Assembly: GCA_964528095.1 (NCBI GenBank)
Contig: CAZGSG010000088.1
Coordinates: 1-20,444 of the forward strand
DNA from: CAZGSG01 sp964528095
GTDB lineage: Bacteria; Bacteroidota; Bacteroidia; Chitinophagales; Chitinophagaceae
DNA: 20,444 nucleotides
Reading direction: 5' to 3'
The notes under the pieces are model-generated. The model saw nothing but the letters and a program-made list of their open reading frames with translations. It did no database searches and was not told where the DNA came from. Shown here piece by piece: positions 1 to 7,873 of the stretch (positions are counted from its first letter, which is position 1; every line of letters begins with the position of its first letter). The translations under genes and the position numbers were made by a program.

Positions 1-910
1 GCCTGCTCTTTCCCATATTGGTATAATTGAGAATAGAATTTGGGCTTTTCAGGTAGCGGGGTTTTAATCTTGCCTGAAGCTCATCCGATTGTTTTTTACC
101 ATTAACCAGTAATTCTTTTTCTGTTAACACCAGTGAGAACACTTCTTTTTCATTGGCAACGATATTTTCTTTTACCAGGTCTGCAAGCAAACCCTGTATT
201 AATTTTCTATCTTCCTCTGCCTGTATCCGGTCTTTTTTTGCCTGCTCCCTGTCTAAAACAGCCTGTTGCCTGTCTTTTTCAGCCTGTTCACGATCTCTGC
301 CTGCCTGTTCCCTGTCTTTCATTGCCTGTTCTTTATCTTTTATGGCTTGTTCACGGTCTTTATTAGCTTGCGTTCTGTCTTTTTCTGCCTGTTCTCCATC
401 GAGTTTAGCCCTGTCCTTATTTTTTAATGCTTCTTCGCGGTCTTTCATCGCCTGTTTGCGATCCACTTCAGACTGTTGTCTGTCTTTTTCTGCCTGAGCT
501 CTATCTTTTTCTGCCTGTTCCCTGTCTTTTTCCGCCTGTGCTCTGTCCCTGTTCGCCTGCTCACGATCTTTCATCGCCTGTTTGCGGTCTTCTTCTGCCT
601 GAGCTCTATCTCTTTTTATTTGTTCCCGGATCTTATTGATCAATGTTTCATATTGCGGATAATTCTCTTTGGCAATTAATTTATCATCAACGATCAATTC
701 CGTAACCTCATCATTCAGCATTTTTATTTTGTATTGATGTCCATCTTCCTGGAATGTTATCATTGAAGTACCTGCAATGTTGGTATCTTCAGATGAATAG
801 CTGTATGTTTTCTTTTTGGGTTTGGCATTGTCCTTATTTTGCGCCTGGGTAATGCCGGGTAAGAGGAGGGAGGTCAATAACAGGAGCTGGAATAAACGAT
901 TCTTTTTCAT
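1..910 (-). CDS. secreted heptad-repeat coiled-coil protein (C-terminus off window)
   Basis: The reading frame is open from the ATG at 910 to the left edge (303 codons seen, no stop), so the gene is partial. Residues 1-24 form a signal peptide (MKKNRLFQLLLLTSLLLPG, then TQAQ). Residues 33-95 form a small domain with a predicted beta-rich character. Residues about 97-236 are roughly twenty back-to-back seven-residue units of the type QAEKDRE / QAMKDRE / QANRDRA, an extremely charged Lys/Arg/Glu/Asp helix. After it comes a non-repetitive segment (about 240-303) containing KELLVNGKKQSDEL. The protein is probably periplasmic and forms a long coiled coil or a single stiff helix. It lies 201 bases downstream of the M56 peptidase, which carries the same heptad, and is probably in the same transcription unit. 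I recognise no named family; function unknown. Confidence 0.85.
   Translation of the reverse strand, partial: MKKNRLFQLLLLTSLLLPGITQAQNKDNAKPKKKTYSYSSEDTNIAGTSMITFQEDGHQYKIKMLNDEVTELIVDDKLIAKENYPQYETLINKIREQIKRDRAQAEEDRKQAMKDREQANRDRAQAEKDREQAEKDRAQAEKDRQQSEVDRKQAMKDREEALKNKDRAKLDGEQAEKDRTQANKDREQAIKDKEQAMKDREQAGRDREQAEKDRQQAVLDREQAKKDRIQAEEDRKLIQGLLADLVKENIVANEKEVFSLVLTEKELLVNGKKQSDELQARLKPRYLKSPNSILNYTNMGKSR
203..622 (-). repeat. 21-base tandem repeat coding for about 20 heptads
   Basis: The DNA repeats with a 21-base period in frame, giving units close to Q-A-x-K-D-R-x. Units vary by synonymous and conservative changes, so this is an aged array rather than a fresh slippage product. One stretch (about residues 159-172, EALKNKDRAKLDGE) departs most from the consensus. 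Confidence 0.85.
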
Positions 911-1111
911 TTTATTTTTTTTAATTAGTTATAGGCAATAGCTGGCCTTATTCATTTTTGTGAATGGTATCAGGTAACTGCTTATATGTTATAATTGGGG
1001 TTTGCGTAGAGTTGCAGAAAAGTGCGCACTTTAACTGCGGCTCAAAGATTTATTATACCGGGAATAAATTCACTTACTAATTCAATATCTGTTTACTGTA
1101 ATACAGGTTTT

Positions 1112-2701
1112 TTACTTTTTCAGCGTGTATTTGATTGCTTCGGCCCTGGCTTTCATCGCCTCCTGCATATCTTTATCTGCCTGTATTCTGTCACGCCGGG
1201 CCTGTTCACGGTCCAGATCCGCTTGTTTGCGGTCTTTATCTGCCTGTATCCTGTCGCGCTGGGCTTGCTCACGATCTTTCTCTGCTTGTGCCCGATCAAC
1301 AACTGCCTGTTGTTTATCTTTTTCAGCTTGTATTCTGTCACGCTGTGCCTGCTCACGATCTTTTTCTGCTTGTTGCCTGTGGAAGTTCAGCTTTTCTTCC
1401 TCATTATCCTGTTTTGTTAACTCAGCTGGATGTTTCTCTGATTTTTCAGCAAGGAGATTTTTTTCATTTATCAGTTTTACTGATTCCTGGTTTTCCTTCG
1501 CCTGCTTTTTTTCCGTAATGATCAGTACCTTTTTTGATCTTGCTTTATCCTCCTGTAGCAAGGCCTTTTTGTTTATATAAGCCGGTTCTACTCTTCGTTC
1601 TGAAAAGGGCTGGTTATTTTCAACCGGTAACTGGTTGAGCTGTTGAAATGTTATTCCCTTTATTTCTGTAGCTTTTGCTGTACTGCCCTGAAAAAAAACA
1701 AAAGCGATGAATAGCAGCGTCAGCAGGCTCAATAAAAAAAATACTTTTTCTGCGGGGTGAAAGACCTTGGTCCTCTTATCCAGTATCCTTGTTACCCGCT
1801 GCATTAACTGGTTATTCTTTCCGGGAAAAGCCATTGTTCCGGCGGGTGCATACAGGGAATATTCTTTAAAGCTGATAAGGGCCTCGATAAATTGTTGTTT
1901 GTTGTTTGTTTGTGCAAGAGCAATATCGTCACAGCAATGTTCTCGTTCTTCCCGCAGTATCGCTGATATCCACAAAAGGCCCGGATTAAAAAAGAAAACT
2001 GTTTCCGCGATGCTTTGTAAAAAATTAACGAAGTAATCATGACGGCGAATATGCGCCAGTTCATGCAATAATACCGCTTCCAGTTGCGCAGGCGGAAGTT
2101 GTGTCAGCAAACCAAAAGGAATCAGGATGACTGGTTTCAGGTGGCCTAGTACCATGGGTACTTTTACCAGTTCCGATTCAAGCAGTAAAACTGTTCTTTT
2201 TATGTTCAGTGTCTTACAAAAAGAGGTGATTTTTTCCTGCCATAAAAAACCAGGCGCATGTGTTTTATGATGGGCTATTCTGCGGATGTATTTTACACTA
2301 CGAACTATTTTTACAGCCCTGAACAATACAATGATGAACCATAATAAAACAATATATGCGGCATGTTCTGTGAGGAAGTTTACCAGGCCCGAAAAAAAAC
2401 TATGAAAGCTGCCCGGCTTTACCGGCGTTTCATTTTCTGCAAACAGGGGAGAGGCCCCGGTATTTACTTGTACACTGTTCAATTCGCGCGCAAAAGCGGT
2501 AATACAGGATGCGATGAATAAGATAAAAACAATGCAGACCATATTATATCGGGCCCGGGCACTGGCGCTTCGGCTTATAAATAAGCCCGTACCGGTAATG
2601 ATGGTGAAGACCATACCAAGCCATAGCGAATGAATAAGCATCCAGCCTATTGCCGGTATCAGTTTTTCTCCAATAAATCCATTAAGAATAAACAATTGCA
2701 T
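1112..2701 (-). CDS. M56 family (BlaR1/MecR1-like) membrane metallopeptidase with heptad-repeat tail
   Basis: This 529-residue protein has hydrophobic membrane segments near residues 12-45, 53-70, 113-130 and 318-338. Between the third and fourth is a gluzincin zinc site, HELAH at 213-217, followed by the family signature REEREHCCDD at 250-259, which supplies the third ligand. In BlaR1-type systems this cytosolic-facing protease is triggered by an external signal and leads to loss of the BlaI repressor. Here the extracytoplasmic part after residue 340 is not a penicillin-binding sensor domain. It is a linker followed by ten heptads (residues 444-513, QAEKDRE/QAQRDRI) ending in TLKK. The stimulus is therefore unknown and need not be a beta-lactam. 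The gene starts 21 bases after the BlaI-type repressor gene, as usual for the pair. The family call is firm; the role is inferred. Confidence 0.92.
   Translation of the reverse strand: MQLFILNGFIGEKLIPAIGWMLIHSLWLGMVFTIITGTGLFISRSASARARYNMVCIVFILFIASCITAFARELNSVQVNTGASPLFAENETPVKPGSFHSFFSGLVNFLTEHAAYIVLLWFIIVLFRAVKIVRSVKYIRRIAHHKTHAPGFLWQEKITSFCKTLNIKRTVLLLESELVKVPMVLGHLKPVILIPFGLLTQLPPAQLEAVLLHELAHIRRHDYFVNFLQSIAETVFFFNPGLLWISAILREEREHCCDDIALAQTNNKQQFIEALISFKEYSLYAPAGTMAFPGKNNQLMQRVTRILDKRTKVFHPAEKVFFLLSLLTLLFIAFVFFQGSTAKATEIKGITFQQLNQLPVENNQPFSERRVEPAYINKKALLQEDKARSKKVLIITEKKQAKENQESVKLINEKNLLAEKSEKHPAELTKQDNEEEKLNFHRQQAEKDREQAQRDRIQAEKDKQQAVVDRAQAEKDREQAQRDRIQADKDRKQADLDREQARRDRIQADKDMQEAMKARAEAIKYTLKK
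1163..1372 (-). repeat. 21-base tandem repeat coding for 10 heptads in the M56 protein
   Basis: The C-terminal coding part has a 21-base period, ten units of Q-A-x-x-D-R-x. Two units in a row (QAEKDRE QAQRDRI) recur almost unchanged, pointing to internal duplication of a 14-residue block. It is the same unit type as in the neighbouring gene at 203-622. Confidence 0.85.
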
Positions 2702-2722
2702 AGCCCTGTTTTACTATAATGA

Positions 2723-3121
2723 TTATTTCTTGTCCATATTTTTCAGCATCTCCTTGATCTTTTCCAGATCCTTTGGGGATGTTTTATCGTTTCCTAATAA
2801 AGCCATCATTAAATTACTGACAGATCCGTTATACATTGAATCAACAAAACGTCCGAGCAGGAAGCCCTTGGTCTTCTCCTGTTCCATTCCCGCGCTATAG
2901 ATATGTTTCATCTGACCCTCATCTCTCAATAGCATGCCTTTCTCGGTCATCACCTGCATGAGCTTGAGGGTAGTAGTATATTGTACCGTTTCCTTTTGTT
3001 TATTTAATGTATCATGTACGACCCTGACAGTAGACGGACCCAGTTCCCAAAGCACCTGCAACACTTCCAACTCCGATTTGGTAGGTAAAATTTCCTGTCC
3101 TGGCTTAGTATTCACTTTCAT
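2723..3121 (-). CDS. BlaI/MecI/CopY-type transcriptional repressor
   Basis: A 132-residue winged-helix repressor of the penicillinase-repressor family. LPTKSELEVLQVLWELGP (residues 12-29) is the typical first helix, followed by TVRVVHDTLN and the recognition-helix region TVQYTTTLKLMQVMTEKGML, then a wing with the family pattern RDEGQMKHIYSA. The C-terminal half (about 80-132) is the dimerisation and cleavage region. The frame is open upstream to an ATG at 3154. I prefer the ATG at 3121 because family members begin just before this point and because a palindromic operator-like sequence occupies 3130-3166. It is followed after 21 bases by the M56 peptidase, which probably inactivates it. It likely represses its own operon, including the downstream heptad protein. 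Confidence 0.92.
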   Translation of the reverse strand: MKVNTKPGQEILPTKSELEVLQVLWELGPSTVRVVHDTLNKQKETVQYTTTLKLMQVMTEKGMLLRDEGQMKHIYSAGMEQEKTKGFLLGRFVDSMYNGSVSNLMMALLGNDKTSPKDLEKIKEMLKNMDKK

Positions 3122-3129
3122 AAAATGAA

Positions 3130-3166
3130 GGTACGATAAAATACGTACGTTCAAAATATTAGTACC
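3130..3166 (-). promoter_or_regulatory. candidate BlaI-type operator
   Basis: Inverted arms GGTAC (3130-3134) and GTACC (3162-3166) flank an inner palindrome ACGTACGT (3143-3150). Read on the minus strand it contains TAATATTTTG, close to but not matching the TAnnTTTG promoter element. The site lies 9-45 bases upstream of the preferred start of the repressor gene, where an autoregulatory operator is expected. The assignment is inference. Confidence 0.4.
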
Positions 3167-3295
3167 ATTTTTTTTAAAAAATCTTGTTAAGAGAGGATAC
3201 TGAGGGTTATGCTTAGGGTGCTGGAATCGATAAGCCGTTACCCGTAAACCGTTTAACTGGTATCAAATTGGCTATATCCTATTAATACTCATATT

Positions 3296-3481
3296 ATGGA
3301 TAAACAACAAAAGCAGGCAGCAGATGAAAAAAAGGCTCTTGAATTGAATAAAGGGTTAGAGGGAAATGATAAGGCACCGGGTGAAGAATCAGGTAAAGCA
3401 GAAAAAGTAACCAATGATGATCTTAAGAATAAAACGGTAGATGGCGATCCTGAGGACGATGCGAAAGCAGGTAAGGAATGA
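3296..3481 (+). CDS. small highly charged hypothetical protein
   Basis: A 61-residue frame with no hydrophobic segment and no cysteine or aromatic residue; it is rich in Lys, Glu, Asp, Gly and Ala and probably disordered. I recognise no family. It ends 27 bases before ligD and points the same way, so it may be the first gene of the ligD unit. No clear Shine-Dalgarno or TAnnTTTG promoter is visible upstream, where only the 174-base gap to the divergent blaI-type gene is available. Coding status rests on the frame, the context and a composition unlike random translation. Confidence 0.55.
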   Translation: MDKQQKQAADEKKALELNKGLEGNDKAPGEESGKAEKVTNDDLKNKTVDGDPEDDAKAGKE

Positions 3482-3508
3482 TTGGCATAGAATTTATTTT
3501 AGTTTGAA

Positions 3509-6160
3509 ATGGCTTTAGCTGAATATAAAAAAAAACGTTCTTTTAAAAAGACACCTGAACCTATTGGAGGAAAACCGGGGAGGGAAGATTTGCGTTTCGT
3601 TATCCAGAAACACGATGCCTCGCATCTACATTACGATTTCCGTTTGGAGATGGACGGTGTTTTAAAAAGCTGGGCTGTTCCCAAAGGCCCCTCCACTGAT
3701 CCCGCTGTAAAACGGCTGGCGATGATGGTAGAAGATCACCCCTATGATTATCGGAATTTTGAAGGCATTATTCCAAAAGGACAGTATGGAGGCGGCACCG
3801 TCATCGTATGGGATGAAGGTGTTTATGAGCCGGCAGAGGATAAACCCGCCACCAAGAACTTACAGGAAAAAGCCTTGCTACATCAACTTCATAAAGGCAA
3901 ACTGGTATTTACGCTGCATGGGGAAAAGCTGAAAGGTGATTATGCATTGGTAAAATCTTCTTACCAGGGAGAGAATTCATGGTTATTAATGAAAGTAAAG
4001 GACCGTTATGCCAAGAAGACCGACGTTACTAAAAAAACAAAATCAGTTATATCTGGAAAAACTATTCATCAAATGGAGAAAGAACCCGACAAAGTATATG
4101 GGCGGAAAACCATTAAACCTGGAACAACGGGAAAAGATAGTAACACTCGTGCAATGACCGGTAAAAAGAACAGTAAGTTGGTGACTGGTATTAAAGCGAA
4201 ATTCCCACATAAACTATCCCCCATGCTGGCAACGCTGGTAGATCAGCCATTTGATGAAGAGGGTTGGTCCTACGAAATAAAATGGGATGGGTATCGCGCG
4301 GTGGCGCATTTGAACAAGGGGAAGGTCGATTTAAGATCACGTAATGATAAATCGTTTAATGAAAAGTTTTATCCGGTAGTAGATGCCTTAAAAACGCTGG
4401 AATTGGATGCGGTGCTGGATGGGGAAGTGATCGTGTCGGATGAGGAAGGAATTTCCAGTTTTGGGAAACTTCAAAACTGGCGGAGTGAAGCCGATGGACA
4501 GCTTTTATATTATGTGTTTGATATTTTATGGTATGGTGGTTATTCTTTGTTAGGACTATCCCTGCTTGAGCGACGGGAAATATTGAACAAGGTATTACCC
4601 AGTCATCCCATGATCCTTGTCAGCCAGTCATTCAGTTCCTCAGGTACTGATTTTTTTGCGGCAGCCAAAAAAATGAAACTGGAGGGCATCATCGCAAAAA
4701 AAAATGAAAGTGTTTATGTCCCCGGCGCTCGTTCCAGGGACTGGTTAAAAATAAAAATAGCCCGAAGACAGGAGGTAGTAATTGGCGGATACACCTTGAA
4801 TGAGGGTACTTCAAAAATGTTCAGTTCATTACTGGTAGGCGTTTTTGAAAAAGGGAAATTATTGTACACGGGAAAAATAGGAACCGGATTCACGCAGGAT
4901 CTGCAAAAAGAAATGATGAAACAGTTTAAGTCGCTGGAAAGGAAAACAAGTCCGTTTACCAGCGTTCCTGATGTCAACAAAGCTTCCCGGTTTCGCCCTG
5001 ACCCTCCGGCAGCCAAAGCCACCTGGCTTGAACCTGTGCTGGTTTGCGAAGTAGCTTTTACCGAAATGACCAGTGACGGCGTAATGCGTCATCCTTCATT
5101 CCAGGGAATGCGGGAGGACAAAAATGCGGATTCGGTTAAACAGGACAAGGCGATAGCTGTGAAGAAAATTACCGGCAAATCCGTGCTTTATAAAGAAAAG
5201 ATGATCACACGTCCGGGAAAAGGAGATCGGAAGACTTTATTGAACCCCGCAGCTGCACAACAGGAAAGAGCAATCAACGGACACTTATTAAAATTCACTA
5301 ACCTCGATAAATTGTATTGGCCTAAAGACAGGATCTCGAAAAGGGACCTGCTTAATTATTATTACCAGGTTGCCCCGTATATATTGCCATACCTGATTGA
5401 TCGGCCACAATCATTAAACCGCCATCCGGGCGGTATTAACGGGCAAAGTTTTTATCAAAAAGATGTTACAGGAAAAATTCCCGCATGGATTGACACATTT
5501 CCTTATAAAACGGAGGGAAAAAAAAAGAACTACCTGGTTTGTAAAAAAGAAGAAGACCTTTTATATATGGCTTCGTTGGGATGTATCGAAATGAACCCCT
5601 GGAGTAGCCGGATTAAAAAACCGGATAATCCTGACTGGTGTATCATCGACCTGGACCCGGACACGAATAAATTCGACCAGGTAATAGAAACGGCATTGGT
5701 AACAAAAGGGATACTTGATAGTGCAGGTGTCGATTGTTACTGTAAAACTTCGGGGTCAACGGGTATTCATATTTATATTCCGCTAGGCGCAAAATATGAT
5801 TATGAGGCTTCAAAAGAATTTGGCCGGCTTATCGCCACACTTGTACAGGAGCAATTGCCACGGTATACCAGTATTGAAAGAGCTACGAGTAAGAGAAAAG
5901 GAAAGATCTATATTGATTTTCTACAAAACAGGCCGCAGGCTACACTGGCCGCAGCATATTCTCTCAGGCCCAAACCTGGCGCCACTGTTTCTATGCCCTT
6001 GCATTGGGAAGAAGTGAAAAAAGGATTAAAGACGTCTGCTTTTACTATTCATACCGCCCTTGGCCGGTTAAAAGAAACAGGAGATATATTTAAGCCGGTA
6101 TTGGGGAAAGGGATCGATATAAAGAAAGCTATTCAGTCGCTTGAAAACATACAACTATGA
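3509..6160 (+). CDS. ligD: multidomain ATP-dependent DNA ligase LigD (PE-LIG-POL)
   Basis: An 883-residue non-homologous end-joining enzyme that processes and seals double-strand breaks, normally with the end-binding protein Ku. Domain order is phosphoesterase, ligase, polymerase. Residues about 25-165 are the 3'-phosphoesterase domain with H35, H41, D43, R45 and H77, the spacing of the known metal/phosphate site. Residues about 235-530 are the ligase: nucleotidyl-lysine motif EIKWDGYR (K258), EGIIAKK (392-398), DWLKIK (411-416) and an OB-fold. Residues about 590-870 are the primase-polymerase domain with the metal pair in IIDLDPD (D714, D716), SGSTGIHIYIP (748-758) and YIDF (D803). A lysine/threonine-rich linker (about 170-230) separates the first two domains. 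All catalytic residues are present. No ku gene lies in the window. Flanked by two small frames, one overlapping its stop. Confidence 0.97.
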   Translation: MALAEYKKKRSFKKTPEPIGGKPGREDLRFVIQKHDASHLHYDFRLEMDGVLKSWAVPKGPSTDPAVKRLAMMVEDHPYDYRNFEGIIPKGQYGGGTVIVWDEGVYEPAEDKPATKNLQEKALLHQLHKGKLVFTLHGEKLKGDYALVKSSYQGENSWLLMKVKDRYAKKTDVTKKTKSVISGKTIHQMEKEPDKVYGRKTIKPGTTGKDSNTRAMTGKKNSKLVTGIKAKFPHKLSPMLATLVDQPFDEEGWSYEIKWDGYRAVAHLNKGKVDLRSRNDKSFNEKFYPVVDALKTLELDAVLDGEVIVSDEEGISSFGKLQNWRSEADGQLLYYVFDILWYGGYSLLGLSLLERREILNKVLPSHPMILVSQSFSSSGTDFFAAAKKMKLEGIIAKKNESVYVPGARSRDWLKIKIARRQEVVIGGYTLNEGTSKMFSSLLVGVFEKGKLLYTGKIGTGFTQDLQKEMMKQFKSLERKTSPFTSVPDVNKASRFRPDPPAAKATWLEPVLVCEVAFTEMTSDGVMRHPSFQGMREDKNADSVKQDKAIAVKKITGKSVLYKEKMITRPGKGDRKTLLNPAAAQQERAINGHLLKFTNLDKLYWPKDRISKRDLLNYYYQVAPYILPYLIDRPQSLNRHPGGINGQSFYQKDVTGKIPAWIDTFPYKTEGKKKNYLVCKKEEDLLYMASLGCIEMNPWSSRIKKPDNPDWCIIDLDPDTNKFDQVIETALVTKGILDSAGVDCYCKTSGSTGIHIYIPLGAKYDYEASKEFGRLIATLVQEQLPRYTSIERATSKRKGKIYIDFLQNRPQATLAAAYSLRPKPGATVSMPLHWEEVKKGLKTSAFTIHTALGRLKETGDIFKPVLGKGIDIKKAIQSLENIQL

Positions 6161-6396
6161 AAGAGAAAATTTTTGATATAGCTTTTGAAGCCGATGGTAA
6201 AAAATATACAGGCTGGGTCAATCCTTCTGACAAACTAAACGAAGCAGGGCTACCCGTTTCTTATCACGTCGTATTGAATAATGTATCGTTTGGATACCTG
6301 TCTTTCAACGACTGTAAATGGACGATCAATGAGGAGCGACCTGCCAGCCTGGTGAAACTGGCTGGCCTGGAAATAGAAAAACAGTATAAGCTTTAA
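6157..6396 (+). CDS. 79-residue hypothetical protein coupled to ligD
   Basis: The start overlaps the ligD stop in an ATGA arrangement (4 bases), which implies translational coupling and co-expression. The protein is cytosolic-looking, with no signal or membrane segment, and mixed alpha/beta: a strand-rich first half (FDIAFEADGKKYTGWVNPS, YHVVLNNVSFGYLSF) and a helical end (LVKLAGLEIEKQYKL). I recognise no family. Because of the overlap, a role linked to LigD or simply to the same stress-related unit is possible, but nothing in the sequence shows function. Confidence 0.75.
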   Translation: MKEKIFDIAFEADGKKYTGWVNPSDKLNEAGLPVSYHVVLNNVSFGYLSFNDCKWTINEERPASLVKLAGLEIEKQYKL

Positions 6397-6397
6397 C

Positions 6398-6414
6398 TCC
6401 CTTACGGGAATTTA
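6398..6414 (+). terminator. weak terminator-like hairpin after the ligD unit
   Basis: TCCC (6398-6401), loop TTAC, GGGA (6406-6409), followed by the T-rich ATTTATTTATA. The stem is only 4 bp, extended by two A-T pairs after a mismatch, so this is tentative. Confidence 0.25.
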
Positions 6415-6490
6415 TTTATAGACAGTCGTATCAGAAATAAATAACTTTACGTGTTATTTAATGAAAGCATACAAATAAAAAAGGGACAAA

Positions 6491-7387
6491 ATGGATTTTG
6501 TCGATTACTACAAGATATTGGGAGTTGCGAAAGATGCGTCTGCAGATGATATCAAAAAAGCTTATCGGAAGCTGGCCCGTAAGCAGCATCCTGATCTGAA
6601 TCCCAATGATAAGGACGCGCATAAAAAATTTCAGCAGATCAATGAGGCGAATGAAGTATTGAGTGATCCGGAGAAAAGAAAAAAATATGACCAGTATGGT
6701 AAAGACTGGCAACATGCTGATCAGTTTGAACAGGCCCGTCGTTCCCAGCAGACCCGTCCTGCCGGCGGAGGATCATTTGAAGGAATGGATGAGGAGGGGG
6801 ATTTTTCCAGTTTCTTCGAATCATTGTTCGGTGGTGCATCGGGGGCAGGAAGAAAAAGCCAGACAAAATTCCGCGGCCAGGATTACCAGGCGTCTTTAAA
6901 GCTCAATCTGCAGGATATTTTTCAGACACATCAACAAACCCTTACCGTAGATGGAAAAAATATCCGCATCACGATCCCGGCTGGTGTGGAGAATGGCCAG
7001 GTCATTAAACTAAAGGGCTATGGAGCCCCTGGTGTAAAAGGTGGACCGGCCGGTGACCTGTACATTACATTTCATATCACCGATCACACAGATTTTAAAC
7101 GAATGGGCAATGATCTCAATACGACTGCCCCGATCGGTCTTTACACTGCTGTACTTGGAGGCGAAGCGATCATTAATACAATGAACGGAAAAGTAAAACT
7201 CACAGTGCCAGCCGGCACACAAAATGGCACAAAAGTACGGCTAAAGGGGAAGGGGATGCCTGTATATAAGAAAGACGGGAGTATGGGTGACCTGTATATT
7301 ACTTATAACGTACTGATTCCTTCTAATCTATCAGAAAGGGAAAAACAACTGTTCAAAGAATTGTCTGACCTGCAACCTAAAAATTGA
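6491..7387 (+). CDS. cbpA: CbpA-type DnaJ family co-chaperone
   Basis: A 298-residue class II J-protein. Residues 5-70 are the J domain with the essential HPD at 33-35, which stimulates the ATPase of DnaK. Residues about 75-125 are a Gly/Ser/Phe-rich linker. Residues about 130-298 are two DnaJ C-terminal substrate-binding barrels (TIPAGVENGQVIKLKGYG and TVPAGTQNGTKVRLKGKG mark the equivalent strands). There is no CxxCxGxG zinc-finger region, which separates it from DnaJ proper. CbpA proteins also bind curved DNA in Escherichia coli. The next gene, 4 bases downstream, encodes the dedicated modulator CbpM, which fixes this assignment. The start ATG follows AAAAAAGGGACAAA, whose GGGA may act as a weak ribosome-binding site. 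Confidence 0.95.
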   Translation: MDFVDYYKILGVAKDASADDIKKAYRKLARKQHPDLNPNDKDAHKKFQQINEANEVLSDPEKRKKYDQYGKDWQHADQFEQARRSQQTRPAGGGSFEGMDEEGDFSSFFESLFGGASGAGRKSQTKFRGQDYQASLKLNLQDIFQTHQQTLTVDGKNIRITIPAGVENGQVIKLKGYGAPGVKGGPAGDLYITFHITDHTDFKRMGNDLNTTAPIGLYTAVLGGEAIINTMNGKVKLTVPAGTQNGTKVRLKGKGMPVYKKDGSMGDLYITYNVLIPSNLSEREKQLFKELSDLQPKN

Positions 7388-7391
7388 AGTT

Positions 7392-7679
7392 ATGTCAACG
7401 AAAGAACTAATTATCGCTGAAGAATTTTGTGAATATCATCATATTCAGCTATCCGTTATTCAATCCTTTCATGAGTCGGGGCTTATAGAGACCGTTATCG
7501 AAGAGCAACGAACATATATCCCGGAAGAGCAATTACCCCAGTTGGAAAAGCTGGTGCAGTTATATGAAATGGGCATCAACGTGGAGGGGTTAGAAGTGGT
7601 TACTCACTTATTAGCGCAGATGCATGCTATGCAGCAGGAGCTACGCCTGCTGAACAATAAGGTACATGCTCTGATGTAG
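7392..7679 (+). CDS. cbpM: CbpM-like chaperone modulator
   Basis: A 95-residue MerR-like helical protein. The N-terminal half (IIAEEFCEYHHIQLSVIQSF, then the GLIE turn) resembles the CbpM fold that masks the J domain of CbpA, and the C-terminal half is a long helix (VVTHLLAQMHAMQQELRLLNNKVHAL) likely to dimerise. The stop of cbpA is 4 bases upstream, so the pair is co-transcribed and partly translationally coupled. CbpM is known to inhibit CbpA co-chaperone and DNA-binding activities; this is inferred here from family and context. It is convergent with the small RNA candidate on the opposite strand. Confidence 0.88.
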   Translation: MSTKELIIAEEFCEYHHIQLSVIQSFHESGLIETVIEEQRTYIPEEQLPQLEKLVQLYEMGINVEGLEVVTHLLAQMHAMQQELRLLNNKVHALM

Positions 7680-7680
7680 T

Positions 7681-7869
7681 CAAAAAAAAGCCACCTTATT
7701 GAGGCGGCTCTATTATAAGTTGAGAAAATAAAAGAAAGAAGTTGACTGATACTGGATTAAGTTGGTCTTTGGTAGAATTATTTGGTATTTCTGGCTTTTC
7801 TAAGGATCTGGACAGTCTTTTCTTATGATATTGGATAGATTGATAAATGTTCTCTATCAATCAACTTCT
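7681..7869 (-). ncRNA. candidate structured small RNA (about 190 nt), possibly 6S-like
   Basis: Read on the minus strand, a TTG-N20-TACTTTTG promoter (7904-7874) is followed, 4 bases after its last base, by the arm AGAAGTTGATTGATA (7869-7855). The partner TATCAGTCAACTTCT (7751-7737) closes a 15-bp stem with a single G-U pair around a 103-base interior. A terminator with eight T residues ends the transcript near 7682. The G-U pair would be a C-A mismatch on the plus strand, which supports minus-strand function. Part of the 5' arm can instead pair with TATCAATC (7845-7838), giving a switchable 5' hairpin. A long closing stem with a large open interior is reminiscent of 6S RNA, but I cannot align it to a known model. 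No convincing reading frame lies in it. Confidence 0.55.
7682..7709 (-). terminator. strong intrinsic terminator on the minus strand
   Basis: On the minus strand AGCCGCC (7709-7703), loop TCAATAA, GGTGGCT (7695-7689) form a 7-bp stem with one G-T pair. The T run that follows covers 7689-7682. On the plus strand the same site has a C-A mismatch and no T run, so it does not serve cbpM well. Confidence 0.75.
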
Positions 7870-7873
7870 GATA

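Noticed and set aside
203..622. 21-base periodic repeats that could look like a CRISPR array or minisatellite
   Set aside because: There are no unique spacers, and the period keeps an open frame with a heptad protein pattern, so the repeat is coding.
1096..1115. CTGTAATACAG followed by a T run, terminator-like on the plus strand
   Set aside because: The stem would have a one-base loop and no plus-strand gene precedes it.
1125..1580. Plus-strand Cys/Ser-rich frame, and similar frames at 153-497 and 133-366
   Set aside because: They are antisense shadows of the heptad repeats; the minus strand has the M56 and signal-peptide proteins.
3154..3154. Upstream ATG for the BlaI-type gene (11 extra residues)
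   Set aside because: It would place the palindromic operator candidate inside the coding region and adds an extension unusual for the family.
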